From positions 806,001-870,000 of the forward strand of contig NZ_FQVX01000002.1 in assembly GCF_900129495.1 (NCBI RefSeq): a DNA stretch of 64,000 nucleotides, given 5' to 3'. Position numbers and translations under genes: made by a program. The stretch comes from Geodermatophilus nigrescens. GTDB lineage: Bacteria > Actinomycetota > Actinomycetes > Mycobacteriales > Geodermatophilaceae. Shown piece after piece: positions 42,147 to 53,807 of this stretch (position 1 is its first letter; each line of letters begins with the position of its first letter). The notes under the pieces were generated by a model, which saw only the letters and a list, made by a program, of their open reading frames with translations, did not search any database and was not told the origin of the DNA.

Positions 42147-44636
42147 ATGGGCGCCGTGAGTCGCGGGACGTTGCGGGTCTACCTGGGCGCGGCGCCCGGC
42201 GTGGGCAAGACCTTCGCCGTGCTCGGCGAGGCGCACCGCCGGGCAGAGCGGGGCGCGGACGTCGTCGTCGGGTTGGTCGAGACGCACGGCCGGCCGCGCA
42301 CCGCCGAGCAGCTCGCGGGCCTGGAGGTGCTCCCCCGCCGGCGGGTGGCGCACCGCGGCGTCGTGCTGGAGGAGCTCGACGTCGACGCGGTGCTCGCCCG
42401 CCGCCCCGAGGTGGTCGTCGTCGACGAGCTGGCGCACACCAACGCGCCCGGCTCGCGGCACGAGAAGCGCTGGCAGGACGTCGAGGAGCTGCTGGCCGCC
42501 GGCGTCAGCGTGCTGACCACGGTGAACGTGCAGCACCTGGAGAGCCTCACCGACGTCGTCGCGTCGATCACCGGCGTCGTGCAGCAGGAGACGGTGCCCG
42601 ACGCGGTGGTGCGCCGCGCCGACCAGGTGGAGCTGGTCGACATGTCGCCGGAGGCGCTGCGGCGGCGCATGGCGCACGGCAACGTCTACCCGGCCGAGCG
42701 GGTCGACGCGGCGCTCGGCAACTACTTCCGGGTCGGCAACCTGACCGCGCTGCGCGAGCTGGCGCTGCTGTGGTTGGCCGACCGGGTCGACGAGGGGCTG
42801 CGCCGCTACCGCGCGGAGCACGCCATCGACGCCGTGTGGGAGGCCCGGGAGCGGGTCGTCGTCGCGCTGACCGGCGGGCCGGAGAGCGAGACGCTGGTGC
42901 GCCGGGCCGCGCGGGTGGCCCGCCGCTCGGGCGGGGAGCTGCTCGCCGTCCACGTCGTCGCCACCGACGGGCTCACCGGCGCCTCGCCGACGGCGCTGCG
43001 CGGCCTGCGCGAGCTCACCGAGAGCCTCGGCGGCAGCTGGCACCAGGTGGTCGGCGACGACGTCGCGGCAGCGCTGCTGGAGTTCGCCCGCGGCGCCGAC
43101 GCCACCCAGCTCGTCGTCGGCACCTCGCGGCGCTCGCGGTGGGCGCGGGCGCTGCGCCGCGGCATCGGCGGGTCGGTGGTCACCGACGCCGGCGACATCG
43201 ACGTCCACATCGTGACGCACGCCGCCGCCGGGTCCCGCGGCTGGCGGCTGCCGCCGCTGACCGGCGCCCTGACGGCGCGCCGCCGGTGGCTCGGCGCGGC
43301 GCTGGCGCTCGCCGGCGTGCCGGTGCTGACCGCGCTGTGCCTGGCCGCCGGGAGCGCGGTGTCGCTGCCGCTGGTGCTGCTCGCCTTCCTGCTGCTCGTG
43401 CTCGCGGTGGCGCTGGTCGGCGGGCTGTGGCCGGCCCTCGTCGCGGCGGTGCTCGGCGGGCTCGCGGAGAACTGGTTCTTCGTCTCCCCCACCGGCCGGC
43501 TGACCGTGACGAGCCCGGACGACGTGCTGGCGCTCGGCGGCGGCCTCGTCGTGGCGGTCGCGGTGGCCACGGTGGTCGACCGCTCGGCCCGGCGGGCCAC
43601 GGCGGCGGCGCGCTCCCGCGCGGAGACGGCGATGCTCGCGTCGCTGTCCCGGGCGGTGCTGGAGGGCGACGGCGGCCTGCCCTCCCTGCTGGAGCGGATC
43701 CGCGAGGGCTTCGGGCTGGCGTCGGTGACGATGGTCGAGCGCGGCTCGGTCGTGGGCACGTGCGGCCGGCCGGAGGGGACCGCCGTCGACGAGGTCGCCG
43801 TGACCGACGGGCTGGTGCTGCGCTGGTGCGGGCGGGTGCTGCCCGCGGCCGACCGGCGGCTGCTGGTCGCCGTCGCCGAGCAGGCGGCGGTGGCGCTGCA
43901 GCAGGGCCGGCTCGCCGCGCAGGCGGCCGAGGCCGACCGGCTGGCCGCCGGCGACGGGATGCGGCGCGCGCTCCTGACCGCGGTGAGCCACGACCTGCGC
44001 ACGCCGCTGGCCGGGATCAAGGCGGCGTCCTCGGCGCTGCGCAGCGGGCTCGCGCTCACCGACGACGACCGCGCGGAGCTGGTGGAGACGGTGGACGAGT
44101 CGGCCGACCGGCTGACCGCGCTCGTCGACGACCTGCTCGACATGAGCCGCCTCCAGGCCGGCGTGGTCAGCCCCGCGCTCGCGCCGACCGACCTGCCCGC
44201 CGTCGTCGCCCGGGCGCTGGACGAGCTGGAGGACCGCTCGCGGGTGACGTGCGGGTGGCCGGCCGACCTGCCGCCCGCGCTCGCCGACCCGGGGCTGCTC
44301 GAGCGGGTGGTGGCCAACCTGGCCGGCAACGCGGTGCGCCACGCCCCCACCGGGCCGGTGACCGTGCGCGCCGACGCGCTCGGCGACCGGGTGGAGCTGC
44401 GCGTCGCCGACCGCGGGCCCGGCGTCCCGGCGGCCGACCGGGAGCGGGTGTTCGCGCCGTTCCAGCGGCTCGGCGACTCCCCGCGCGGGCAGGGCGTGGG
44501 TCTCGGCCTCGCCGTCGCGCGGGGCCTGACCGAGGCGATGGGCGGCACGCTGGTCGCCGAGGACACCCCGGGCGGCGGGCTGACGATGGTGGTGTCGCTG
44601 CCGGCGGCGGCCGTGCCGTCCCCGGTGCCCGCGTGA
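42147..44636 (+). CDS. kdpD: KdpD sensor histidine kinase
   Basis: An 829-residue membrane kinase that senses potassium limitation or turgor. The N-terminal KdpD domain (about 6-210) has the Walker-like GAAPGVGKT at 14-22 and DELAHTNAPGSRHEKRWQD. A USP-like domain follows at about 235-355, four membrane helices at about 380-475, and a GAF-like region. The phosphoacceptor is His615 in TAVSHDLRTPLAGIK, and the ATPase domain carries NAVRHAP and GVGLGLAVARG. ATG at 42147 has GAGGGTG upstream. The longer frame back to 41592 crosses the araC gene and is rejected. Confidence 0.96.
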   Translation: MGAVSRGTLRVYLGAAPGVGKTFAVLGEAHRRAERGADVVVGLVETHGRPRTAEQLAGLEVLPRRRVAHRGVVLEELDVDAVLARRPEVVVVDELAHTNAPGSRHEKRWQDVEELLAAGVSVLTTVNVQHLESLTDVVASITGVVQQETVPDAVVRRADQVELVDMSPEALRRRMAHGNVYPAERVDAALGNYFRVGNLTALRELALLWLADRVDEGLRRYRAEHAIDAVWEARERVVVALTGGPESETLVRRAARVARRSGGELLAVHVVATDGLTGASPTALRGLRELTESLGGSWHQVVGDDVAAALLEFARGADATQLVVGTSRRSRWARALRRGIGGSVVTDAGDIDVHIVTHAAAGSRGWRLPPLTGALTARRRWLGAALALAGVPVLTALCLAAGSAVSLPLVLLAFLLLVLAVALVGGLWPALVAAVLGGLAENWFFVSPTGRLTVTSPDDVLALGGGLVVAVAVATVVDRSARRATAAARSRAETAMLASLSRAVLEGDGGLPSLLERIREGFGLASVTMVERGSVVGTCGRPEGTAVDEVAVTDGLVLRWCGRVLPAADRRLLVAVAEQAAVALQQGRLAAQAAEADRLAAGDGMRRALLTAVSHDLRTPLAGIKAASSALRSGLALTDDDRAELVETVDESADRLTALVDDLLDMSRLQAGVVSPALAPTDLPAVVARALDELEDRSRVTCGWPADLPPALADPGLLERVVANLAGNAVRHAPTGPVTVRADALGDRVELRVADRGPGVPAADRERVFAPFQRLGDSPRGQGVGLGLAVARGLTEAMGGTLVAEDTPGGGLTMVVSLPAAAVPSPVPA

Positions 44637-45307
44637 GCCGGGTGCTCGTCGTCGACGACGACCCCCAGCTCGCCCGCGCCCTGCGGATCACGCTGCGCGC
44701 GGCCGGGTACGAGGTGGTGCTCGCCTCCGACGGCGCGGCGGCGCTGCGGGAGGCGGCGTCGGCGCACCCCGACGTCGTCGTGCTGGACCTGGGGCTGCCC
44801 GACCTCGACGGCACCGAGGTGCTCGCCGGGCTGCGGCCGTGGTTCGCCGGGCCGGTGCTGGTGCTCTCGGCGCGGGCGGACAGCACCGACAAGGTCCGCG
44901 CCCTGGACGCCGGCGCCGACGACTACGTGACCAAACCCTTCGACATGGGCGAGCTGCTGGCCCGGCTGCGGGCGCTGCTGCGGCGCGGCTCCGCGGGCCC
45001 GGACGAGCCGGTCGTCGTCACCGGGCACTTCACCGTCGACCTGGCGGCCCGGCAGGTGACCGTGGACGGCGTCCCGGTGCGGCTGACGCCGACCGAGTGG
45101 GCGCTGCTCGCCGAGCTGGTGCGCTCACCCGGGCGGCTGGTGGGCCAGCGGCAGCTGCTGCAGTCGGTGTGGGGGCCGGCGTACGAGCGGGAGACGCACT
45201 ACCTGCGGGTCTACCTCAACCAGCTGCGGCGCAAGCTCGAGCCGGACCCGTCCGCGCCGCGCTACCTGCGCACCGAGCCGGGGATGGGGTACCGCTTCAC
45301 CCCGTGA
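44633..45307 (+). CDS. kdpE: KdpE response regulator
   Basis: A 224-residue OmpR-family regulator. The receiver domain has Asp9/Asp10, the phosphoacceptor Asp52 (VVVLDLGLPD) and the lysine in YVTKPF. The C-terminal winged helix contains LTPTEWALLAELVRSPGRLV and ETHYLRVYLNQLRRKLE. GTG overlaps the kdpD stop (GTGA). It should bind the 11-bp-spaced TTGACG repeats near kdpFABC and kdpD. Confidence 0.96.
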   Translation: MSRVLVVDDDPQLARALRITLRAAGYEVVLASDGAAALREAASAHPDVVVLDLGLPDLDGTEVLAGLRPWFAGPVLVLSARADSTDKVRALDAGADDYVTKPFDMGELLARLRALLRRGSAGPDEPVVVTGHFTVDLAARQVTVDGVPVRLTPTEWALLAELVRSPGRLVGQRQLLQSVWGPAYERETHYLRVYLNQLRRKLEPDPSAPRYLRTEPGMGYRFTP

Positions 45308-45473
45308 GGCGGTCGCACTCCGGGCACCGCTCGGCGGCGTCCGGCGGCCACGGCTCGTCGTGGACGGCGACGATGACGCCGCACAGCGCGACCTCGGGCT
45401 CACCGGTGAGCTCCTCGGCGCTGCGGTGCACCTCGACGGCGTGCAGGGCGTCCGCGGCGGCGTCGGGGTGCAT
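45297..45473 (-). CDS. Possible 58-residue Cys-motif protein
   Basis: A short ORF convergent with kdpE, overlapping its last 11 bp. It holds ALCGVIVAV and, 19 residues later, RCPECDRLTG, which looks like a CG...CPEC zinc-knuckle pattern seen in small actinobacterial proteins. The frame stays open upstream to 45614 with other GTG starts (for example 45551), so the N-terminus is uncertain. Function unknown. Confidence 0.45.
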   Translation of the reverse strand: MHPDAAADALHAVEVHRSAEELTGEPEVALCGVIVAVHDEPWPPDAAERCPECDRLTG

Positions 45474-45591
45474 CCGACGGGGCCAGCAGGACCGCGGCCG
45501 GCCGCAGAGGAGACGGGTGCCGGCCGCGATGGCTGTTCGGTCCGGTGTCACGTGCCCAGGGTGCACCGGATCCGTCCGTCCCGCGGCTCCG

Positions 45592-45609
45592 CTGACGCGA
45601 TCCTGACGG
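45592..45609. promoter_or_regulatory. Third KdpE-like direct repeat
   Basis: CTGACGC (45592-45598) and CTGACGG (45603-45609) repeat at 11 bp and share the GATCC spacer with the box before kdpD. They lie between the Cys-motif ORF and the DUF222 gene; which gene they serve is unclear. Confidence 0.4.
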
Positions 45610-45637
45610 TCCACCCGACCGGGCGACCCCCTGTCCG

Positions 45638-45655
45638 GTCACCCGATCGGGTGAC
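45638..45655. promoter_or_regulatory. 18-bp perfect palindrome upstream of the DUF222 gene
   Basis: GTCACCCGATCGGGTGAC reads the same on both strands. It is a likely protein-binding site. A degenerate copy (CACCCGACCGGGCG) lies 25 bp before it. Confidence 0.6.
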
Positions 45656-45664
45656 GATGCACCG

Positions 45665-45692
45665 CCACTGACCTGCGGTTTCCTGTCAGTGG
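45665..45692 (+). other. Inverted repeat over the first DUF222 start codon
   Basis: CCACTGAC (45665-45672) pairs with GTCAGTGG (45685-45692) across 12 bases. If transcribed it would hide the GTG at 45689, so the downstream GTG at 45713 may be the true start. Confidence 0.5.
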
Positions 45693-47773
45693 TGCCCCGT
45701 AGGTTCCCGGGTGTGGACGACGTGCTGACCGGTGTGGCGCCCGCGCCCCCGGTGGGGTGGGCGCGGGGTCCGCTGGGGCTGGTGCAGGCGTGTGATCAGG
45801 AGGTGTCGCGGCAGTCGGCGCTGCGGTACCGGGCGGTGGCGGCATTCGCGCTCTCGCGGCCGTCCTCGGTGGACCGGCCGCAGGGCACGCGCGGGGCGAT
45901 GTCGGCGGAGCGGTGGGCGGCGCGGCCGGAGCTGCTGCGGTCGGTGAGCGAGTGGGCGACGCAGGAGCTGTGCGTGGCGCTGTCGCTGACGTCGACCGCC
46001 GCCGAGGCGCTGCTGGTGCGGTCGCTGACCCTGGTCCACCGGCTACCGGCGACGCTGGACGCGCTGGAGGTCGGGACCGTCCACGGCGGGCACGTGGCCG
46101 CGCTGCTCGACCACGTCGCCCCCGTCGCCGACGACACGGTCCGCGCCGCGCTGGAGCGGGACCTGCTCGCGTGGGCCGCCCGCCGGGGGACCGTCTGCAC
46201 GCCGGCGCAGCTGCGGGACAAGGCGCGGCGCGAGGTGCTCAAGCGCAAGGCCCGCTCCGCCGCCGACGACCTCGCCCGCGCCATCACGCGGCGCGGCCTC
46301 TCGTGCCGACCGGACTCCTGCGACGGGATGGCGGTCGTCTCCGCCCTGCTCACGACGCCCGAGGCGGCGGCGCTCATGGCCGCGCTCGGCACGTACGCCG
46401 ATGCGCTGCCCGACGACGGCCGCACGCGGGGCCAGAAGATGGCCGATGCCCTGCTCGACCTGGTGCTGCGGCCCGGCGAGAACGGGCTGTCACCGGTGCA
46501 GGTGGTCCTCAATGTCGTCGCTCCGGTCGGCGCGCTGCTCGGTGGGGACCAGCCGTGCGAGATCGACGGCCAGGTCGTCCCCGCCGAGGTGGTCCGGGCC
46601 CTGCTCGCCGCCCTCACCGGCGCCCGCGTCACCGCCTCCGAAGCCACCGCGGCCGAGGACAGCGCCACCGAGGATGCCCCGGCACCCGCCGAGGACACCG
46701 CCGTCGAGGACACCGCCGTCGAGGACACCGCCGTCGAGGACACCGCCGCCGAGGAACCCGCCTCAGCCGAGGCCTCCGCCGCGGAGGCCACGGCCGAGGA
46801 CACCGCGGGTCCCGGCACGGCCGAGGGCGTCAGCCTCGTCAAGGGCGAGGACCCGCTGCGCGGCCTGAGCGACGCCGCCATCGCCCAGCACATCGCCGAA
46901 CTGGAGGCCGACGCGGCCTGGTGGGCCGAGATCGAACGCCGCGTCGCCACCGGCGAGCTCTACGCCGACCTCGACCCCGCCCACGACGACGAGCCCTGGC
47001 CACCGCCCGGCTGGGCACCACCCCGGGACGACCTCGATCCCGACGATCACAGCGACGACGACCCAGACCCGCCGCCCGACAACGCCGGCCCACCCGAACC
47101 CGACGGCTGGTGGGCCCGCGCCGACGCTGCGGTGAACGACGCCGGCGCCGCGCTGCTCGACGCCGAGCAGGCGGTCGGGCGTGCCCGCCGCCTGGTCGCC
47201 ACCGCCGAACGCGCCGACACCGCCGACGAGATCGCCTGGGCCGACAACCCGGCCGGGCGCGTCACCACCGCGGCCGATGCGGTCACCGCGCTCACGGCGG
47301 CGACCGACGACGCCCGCCTGCACCTGGCCGGCCTGCTCGGCCGCACCGCCGGCGGCGGCCTCGCTGACCGGCCCCGCATCGCCGTCACCCACGCCCTCAC
47401 CGGCGCCCTGCTCACCCTCACCGACCTCCCCGGCCTCCGCCGCGCCACCCGCGCCGGCACCGGCCTGCACGCACCCGCCGCAACCGACGGCTACCGGCCC
47501 GGCGCCGCCCTCGACCGGCACGTCCGCGCCCGCGACCGCCGCTGCCGCTTCCCCGGCTGCCGCCGACCCGTGCCCCAGCGGGGCGAGCTCGACCACGGCA
47601 CGCCCTGGCCGGCCGGACCCACCGCCGCCGCCAACCTCACCGGCTTCTGCACCGGCCACCACCGCGGCAAGCACCAGGCCCCCGGCTGGACCCACACGCT
47701 GCAGCCCGACGGCACCCTCACCGTCACCACACCCAGCGGCCTCACCGCGACCACGGAGCCACCGCCCTACTGA
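45689..47773 (+). CDS. DUF222/HNH endonuclease-domain protein
   Basis: A 694-residue protein (686 if the GTG at 45713 is used). The N-terminal half is DUF222 (helical, about residues 25-300). A long acidic, repetitive linker follows (about 310-385), and a C-terminal HNH-type domain has CRFPGCRRPV, LDHGTPWP and FCTGHHRGKH. The family (13E12-like) is abundant and often multicopy in actinobacteria. It is considered a putative nuclease, possibly linked to mobile elements, with no settled role. No transposase lies beside this copy. Upstream palindromes may regulate it. Confidence 0.88.
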   Translation: MVPRRFPGVDDVLTGVAPAPPVGWARGPLGLVQACDQEVSRQSALRYRAVAAFALSRPSSVDRPQGTRGAMSAERWAARPELLRSVSEWATQELCVALSLTSTAAEALLVRSLTLVHRLPATLDALEVGTVHGGHVAALLDHVAPVADDTVRAALERDLLAWAARRGTVCTPAQLRDKARREVLKRKARSAADDLARAITRRGLSCRPDSCDGMAVVSALLTTPEAAALMAALGTYADALPDDGRTRGQKMADALLDLVLRPGENGLSPVQVVLNVVAPVGALLGGDQPCEIDGQVVPAEVVRALLAALTGARVTASEATAAEDSATEDAPAPAEDTAVEDTAVEDTAVEDTAAEEPASAEASAAEATAEDTAGPGTAEGVSLVKGEDPLRGLSDAAIAQHIAELEADAAWWAEIERRVATGELYADLDPAHDDEPWPPPGWAPPRDDLDPDDHSDDDPDPPPDNAGPPEPDGWWARADAAVNDAGAALLDAEQAVGRARRLVATAERADTADEIAWADNPAGRVTTAADAVTALTAATDDARLHLAGLLGRTAGGGLADRPRIAVTHALTGALLTLTDLPGLRRATRAGTGLHAPAATDGYRPGAALDRHVRARDRRCRFPGCRRPVPQRGELDHGTPWPAGPTAAANLTGFCTGHHRGKHQAPGWTHTLQPDGTLTVTTPSGLTATTEPPPY
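46691..46750 (+). repeat. 15-bp coding tandem repeat in the DUF222 linker
   Basis: Four copies of GAGGACACCGCCGTC (the last with one change) encode EDTAV/EDTAA repeats in the acidic linker. Copy number is likely to vary between strains by slippage. Confidence 0.9.
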
Positions 47774-47841
47774 GGTCCGCCGGGAACCCCACGGGCGCCG
47801 CGGACGACCAAGGACGTGACGCCTGCAGACCTGGAGATCCC

Positions 47842-48468
47842 GTGCCACCGCTCGCCGCCCGTCCCGCTCCCGCACTCCCGCGGCTGGCCGCCGTCCTGCT
47901 GCTCGGGCTCGGGCTGCTGCTGGTCGCGCCCGGCACCGCCTCCGCGCACACGGGTCTGCGGACCACCGACCCCGCCGCCGACAGCACCGTCACCAGCAGG
48001 CCGCAGGCGGTCACCCTGACCTTCAGCGCGAGCGTCCTCGGCGGCGACGTGACCGTCACCGGGCCCGACGGCTCCCCGGTCGGCACCGGACCGGTCGCCC
48101 ACCACGGCGCCGTCCTCACCGCGCCGGTCGCGCTCACCGCGGCCGGGCGGCACACCGTCACCTGGTCGGCCGTGTCCGACGACGGCCACGCCCTCGACGG
48201 AACCTTCGCCTTCGAGCACGCGCCACCGGTCGCGGTGACGCCCTCGCCCACCCCGGCGCCGGCCCCGGCCAGCACCACGCCGGCTCCCGGGAGCGCCGAG
48301 CCGAGCGCGGCCACGCGCACCGTCGAGCGGACGGAGGCGGCCGGGCAGGCGGCCGACGAGGCAGCCGAGGACGGCAGCACCCCCGGCTGGCTGCTGCCCG
48401 GCGTCGGGGCGGTCGCCGTCGCCGGTGCCGTGGCCGGCGGGGTGGTCATCGGCCGCCGGAGACGCTGA
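47842..48468 (+). CDS. CopC-domain copper-resistance-like protein, membrane-anchored
   Basis: A 208-residue exported protein. Its signal peptide ends TASA, leaving an N-terminal His in AHTGLRTTDPAADS, as in CopC. The beta-sandwich includes VTLTFSASV and WSAVSDDGHALDGTFAF, whose Asp/His match the CopC Cu(II) site. A Pro/Ala/Thr spacer leads to a C-terminal helix and a basic tail GRRRR, so it stays anchored outside the membrane. No CopD partner is fused or adjacent. The GTG start is the only good choice. Confidence 0.88.
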   Translation: MPPLAARPAPALPRLAAVLLLGLGLLLVAPGTASAHTGLRTTDPAADSTVTSRPQAVTLTFSASVLGGDVTVTGPDGSPVGTGPVAHHGAVLTAPVALTAAGRHTVTWSAVSDDGHALDGTFAFEHAPPVAVTPSPTPAPAPASTTPAPGSAEPSAATRTVERTEAAGQAADEAAEDGSTPGWLLPGVGAVAVAGAVAGGVVIGRRRR

Positions 48469-48480
48469 CCCGGCGGGACG

Positions 48481-49284
48481 TCAGCCCGCCTGCGCCCACC
48501 GCCGGTCCGGATCGACGCGGCCCTCCGCGAGCCGCGGGAAGTGCGCGCCCACGCCGAGCGTCCGCGGGCCGGCCAGCGCCTGCCACAGCCGGCGCCGGGT
48601 GCGGTCGGCGAGCGCGGCGTCCACGTCGCCCATCGAGCGCCACTGCGGCTCGGCGAGCTGCACCGGGCAGGTGATGGCGTCGCCGAGGAGCAGCAGCCGC
48701 TCGTCACCGGCGGTCACGGCGACGGACAGGTGCCCCGGCGTGTGCCCGGGCGTCAGGACGGCGTCGATCCCCGGAGCGACGGCGACGTCCTCCGACAGCT
48801 CGCGGAGCCGCGACGTCCCGGCCCACCGGCGGAACCCGTCGCGGACGTGCCCGGCCATCTCCCCCGGGCCGTCGACGAAGTGCGCCCGGTCGCCGGCACC
48901 GAACCACACGGTCGCGCCGCCGAAGACCGGCTCGGCGTCGAGCCCGAACAGCCAGCCCACGTGGTCGGCGTGCAGGTGCGTGACCACCACGTCGGTGACG
49001 TCGTCGGGGTGCACGCCGAGCGCGCGCAGGCCGGTGGGCAGCTGTCCGCCGGCGAGCAGCATCCGGTCGGGCAGCTGCTGCACCTCCGGGCCGAGTCCGG
49101 CGTCGACCAGGACGACCCGGTCGCCGGAGCGCACCACGAAGCAGCCGATCGGCAGCCACGCGGCGCCGTCGCGGTCGAACACCTCGGGGTGCGCACCGGC
49201 CGGCACGTCGGCGCCGAAGTAGCTCGGGCGGGCGACGAACGTCCCGTCCGCGACGGCGTCGACCCGCACCTCGCCGATGCGCAT
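48481..49284 (-). CDS. MBL-fold metallohydrolase
   Basis: A 267-residue metallo-beta-lactamase-fold hydrolase. The metal site includes THLHADHVGW (HxHxDH), TPGHTPGH and the Asp in LLLGDAITCPV. It resembles quorum-quenching lactonase-like and alkylsulfatase-like proteins, but the substrate cannot be assigned. It lies 14 bp downstream of uvrA and may be co-transcribed with it. The longer frame upstream is uvrA out of frame. Confidence 0.87.
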   Translation of the reverse strand: MRIGEVRVDAVADGTFVARPSYFGADVPAGAHPEVFDRDGAAWLPIGCFVVRSGDRVVLVDAGLGPEVQQLPDRMLLAGGQLPTGLRALGVHPDDVTDVVVTHLHADHVGWLFGLDAEPVFGGATVWFGAGDRAHFVDGPGEMAGHVRDGFRRWAGTSRLRELSEDVAVAPGIDAVLTPGHTPGHLSVAVTAGDERLLLLGDAITCPVQLAEPQWRSMGDVDAALADRTRRRLWQALAGPRTLGVGAHFPRLAEGRVDPDRRWAQAG

Positions 49285-49298
49285 CCCCGGGGTCCCGG

Positions 49299-52196
<2,898 letters not shown>

Positions 52197-52334
52197 TGTG
52201 ATCCCTGTCGGTCAGCCGGGCCGGCCGGTCTCGCCGGGCCCTGCGGGGTGGTGTCGAGATGTCGATACGGGCAACGCCGTGTCCGCCCGTGCGCAATCCG
52301 TGACGGTGGCGACGTTGCCGCCGGGAACAGCAGC

Positions 52335-53759
52335 TCAGGCGGGAGCGGGGGCCGGTGCGCCGGCGGGGTCGAAGACCGGCGCGTGACGGCGCCAGGGCTG
52401 CCGGCGTTCCAGCTCCCCGGCCAGCCAGAGTAGTCGCGTCTCGCTGCCCGGGGGACCCACGAGCTGGACCGCCAGCGGCGTCCCCTCCGGCCGCGTGCCG
52501 ACCGGGACCACGACCGCCGGGACCCCCGCCAGGTTCCACGGCGAGGCCCAGGGCGCCCACCGCGCGTTGGCGGTGACGTTGGCCAGGAAGCCGCGCTCGT
52601 GCCAGGGCCGCGCGGGCAGCGGCGGGCCGTTGGTGATCGGCGTCAGCAGCACGTCGAGGTCGTCGTCCGCGAAGAACGCCGCCGTCCGCTCGCGGAAGCG
52701 CTCGGCCGTGGCCGGGCGGACCAGCCCGGCCCGCCGGACCAGCCGGCCGAGCCGGGCGTGGGTGCGGCTGCGCGGCTGCAGCGCCGTCCGGTCCAGGCCG
52801 AGGAACGCGGCGTCGTCCTCCGCGCCGGCCAGCCAGCGGGCGATCCCGCCGATGGCGGCGTCCGGCGGGACCACCGGGTCCCGCTCGACGACGACGTGCC
52901 CGGCGCCGCGCAGCAGCCGGGCCGTGCGCTCGACCGCGCCGCGGGCCGCGGCGTCGGGGCGGGCGCCCGGGACCGGGGAGCGGCGGCCGACGGCGACCCG
53001 CAGCGGGCGGCCCGGGTCGGGCGACGCCGACCAGTCGAGCCCCGCGTCCTCCCCCGCCAGCACGGCGGTGCCGAGCGCGACGTCGTCGACGGTGGTGGCG
53101 AGCACGCCGTTGACGGCCATCCCCGACCAGTCGTCGGCGCCGATGCCGCCGGGCAGCACGCCGCGGCCGGGCTTGAGGGTGACCAGGCCGCAGGCGGCGG
53201 CGGGCAGCCGCAGCGACCCCATGCCGTCGTTGCCGTGCGCGAGCGGCACCATGCCGGCGGCGACCGCGGCGGCGCTGCCGCCGGAGCTGCCCGCCGGGGA
53301 CAGCGCGGTGTCCCAGGGGTTGCGCGTGACCGTGCCCGGCCCGTCGGTGGCCGCGTAGAGACACAGCTCGGGCACCCGGGTGATGCCGACGACGACGGCG
53401 CCGGCGGCGCGCAGCCGGGCGACGACCTCGTGGTCGGTGCCGACCGGGGTGGCCGCGGCGCAGCCGTCGGTGACCGTCTCCCCCGCGACGCCGACGTTGT
53501 CCTTCACCGCGACCGGGACGCCGGCGAGCGGGAGCGACTCGCGGTCGGGCCGGGCGTCGACCTCGGCCGCCTCGGCGAGCGCGGCCTCGGCGCGGACCAC
53601 GCGGAAGGCGCCGACCCGCGGCTCGACGTCGCCGATGTGGGCCAGGTGCGCGCGCACCACGTCGACGGCGGACAGCTCCCCCGCGCGCACCCGCGCGGCG
53701 AGAACGGTGGCGGGCAGGCCGACGACCCGGGCGCCGCCCGGACCTCCGCTAGCGTCCAT
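52335..53759 (-). CDS. Amidase-signature family hydrolase
   Basis: A 474-residue amidase. The catalytic lysine is in VAVKDNVG, and the Ser-cis-Ser motif in SPAGSSGGSAAAVAAG with GMGSLRLPAAACG. It is more like general or aryl-acylamidases than GatA, because the gatC and gatB genes are missing and the C-terminal region differs. The ATG at 53759 is likely read leaderless (TACGGT at 53772-53767, seven bases away). It is divergent from an MBL-fold gene with 48 bp between. Confidence 0.9.
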   Translation of the reverse strand: MDASGGPGGARVVGLPATVLAARVRAGELSAVDVVRAHLAHIGDVEPRVGAFRVVRAEAALAEAAEVDARPDRESLPLAGVPVAVKDNVGVAGETVTDGCAAATPVGTDHEVVARLRAAGAVVVGITRVPELCLYAATDGPGTVTRNPWDTALSPAGSSGGSAAAVAAGMVPLAHGNDGMGSLRLPAAACGLVTLKPGRGVLPGGIGADDWSGMAVNGVLATTVDDVALGTAVLAGEDAGLDWSASPDPGRPLRVAVGRRSPVPGARPDAAARGAVERTARLLRGAGHVVVERDPVVPPDAAIGGIARWLAGAEDDAAFLGLDRTALQPRSRTHARLGRLVRRAGLVRPATAERFRERTAAFFADDDLDVLLTPITNGPPLPARPWHERGFLANVTANARWAPWASPWNLAGVPAVVVPVGTRPEGTPLAVQLVGPPGSETRLLWLAGELERRQPWRRHAPVFDPAGAPAPAPA

Positions 53760-53772
53760 GACGGCGACCGTA
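53760..53772 (-). promoter_or_regulatory. Leaderless amidase promoter -10
   Basis: TACGGT ends seven bases before the amidase ATG, matching leaderless spacing. There is no Shine-Dalgarno on this strand. Confidence 0.5.
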
Positions 53773-53807
53773 ACCGCGGGCGGCGACAGTTCTCGAACGG
53801 AGGCCCG

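Noticed and set aside
52197-52334. A LexA/SOS box upstream of uvrA
   Set aside because: A GAAC half-site is present without a properly spaced GTTC partner.
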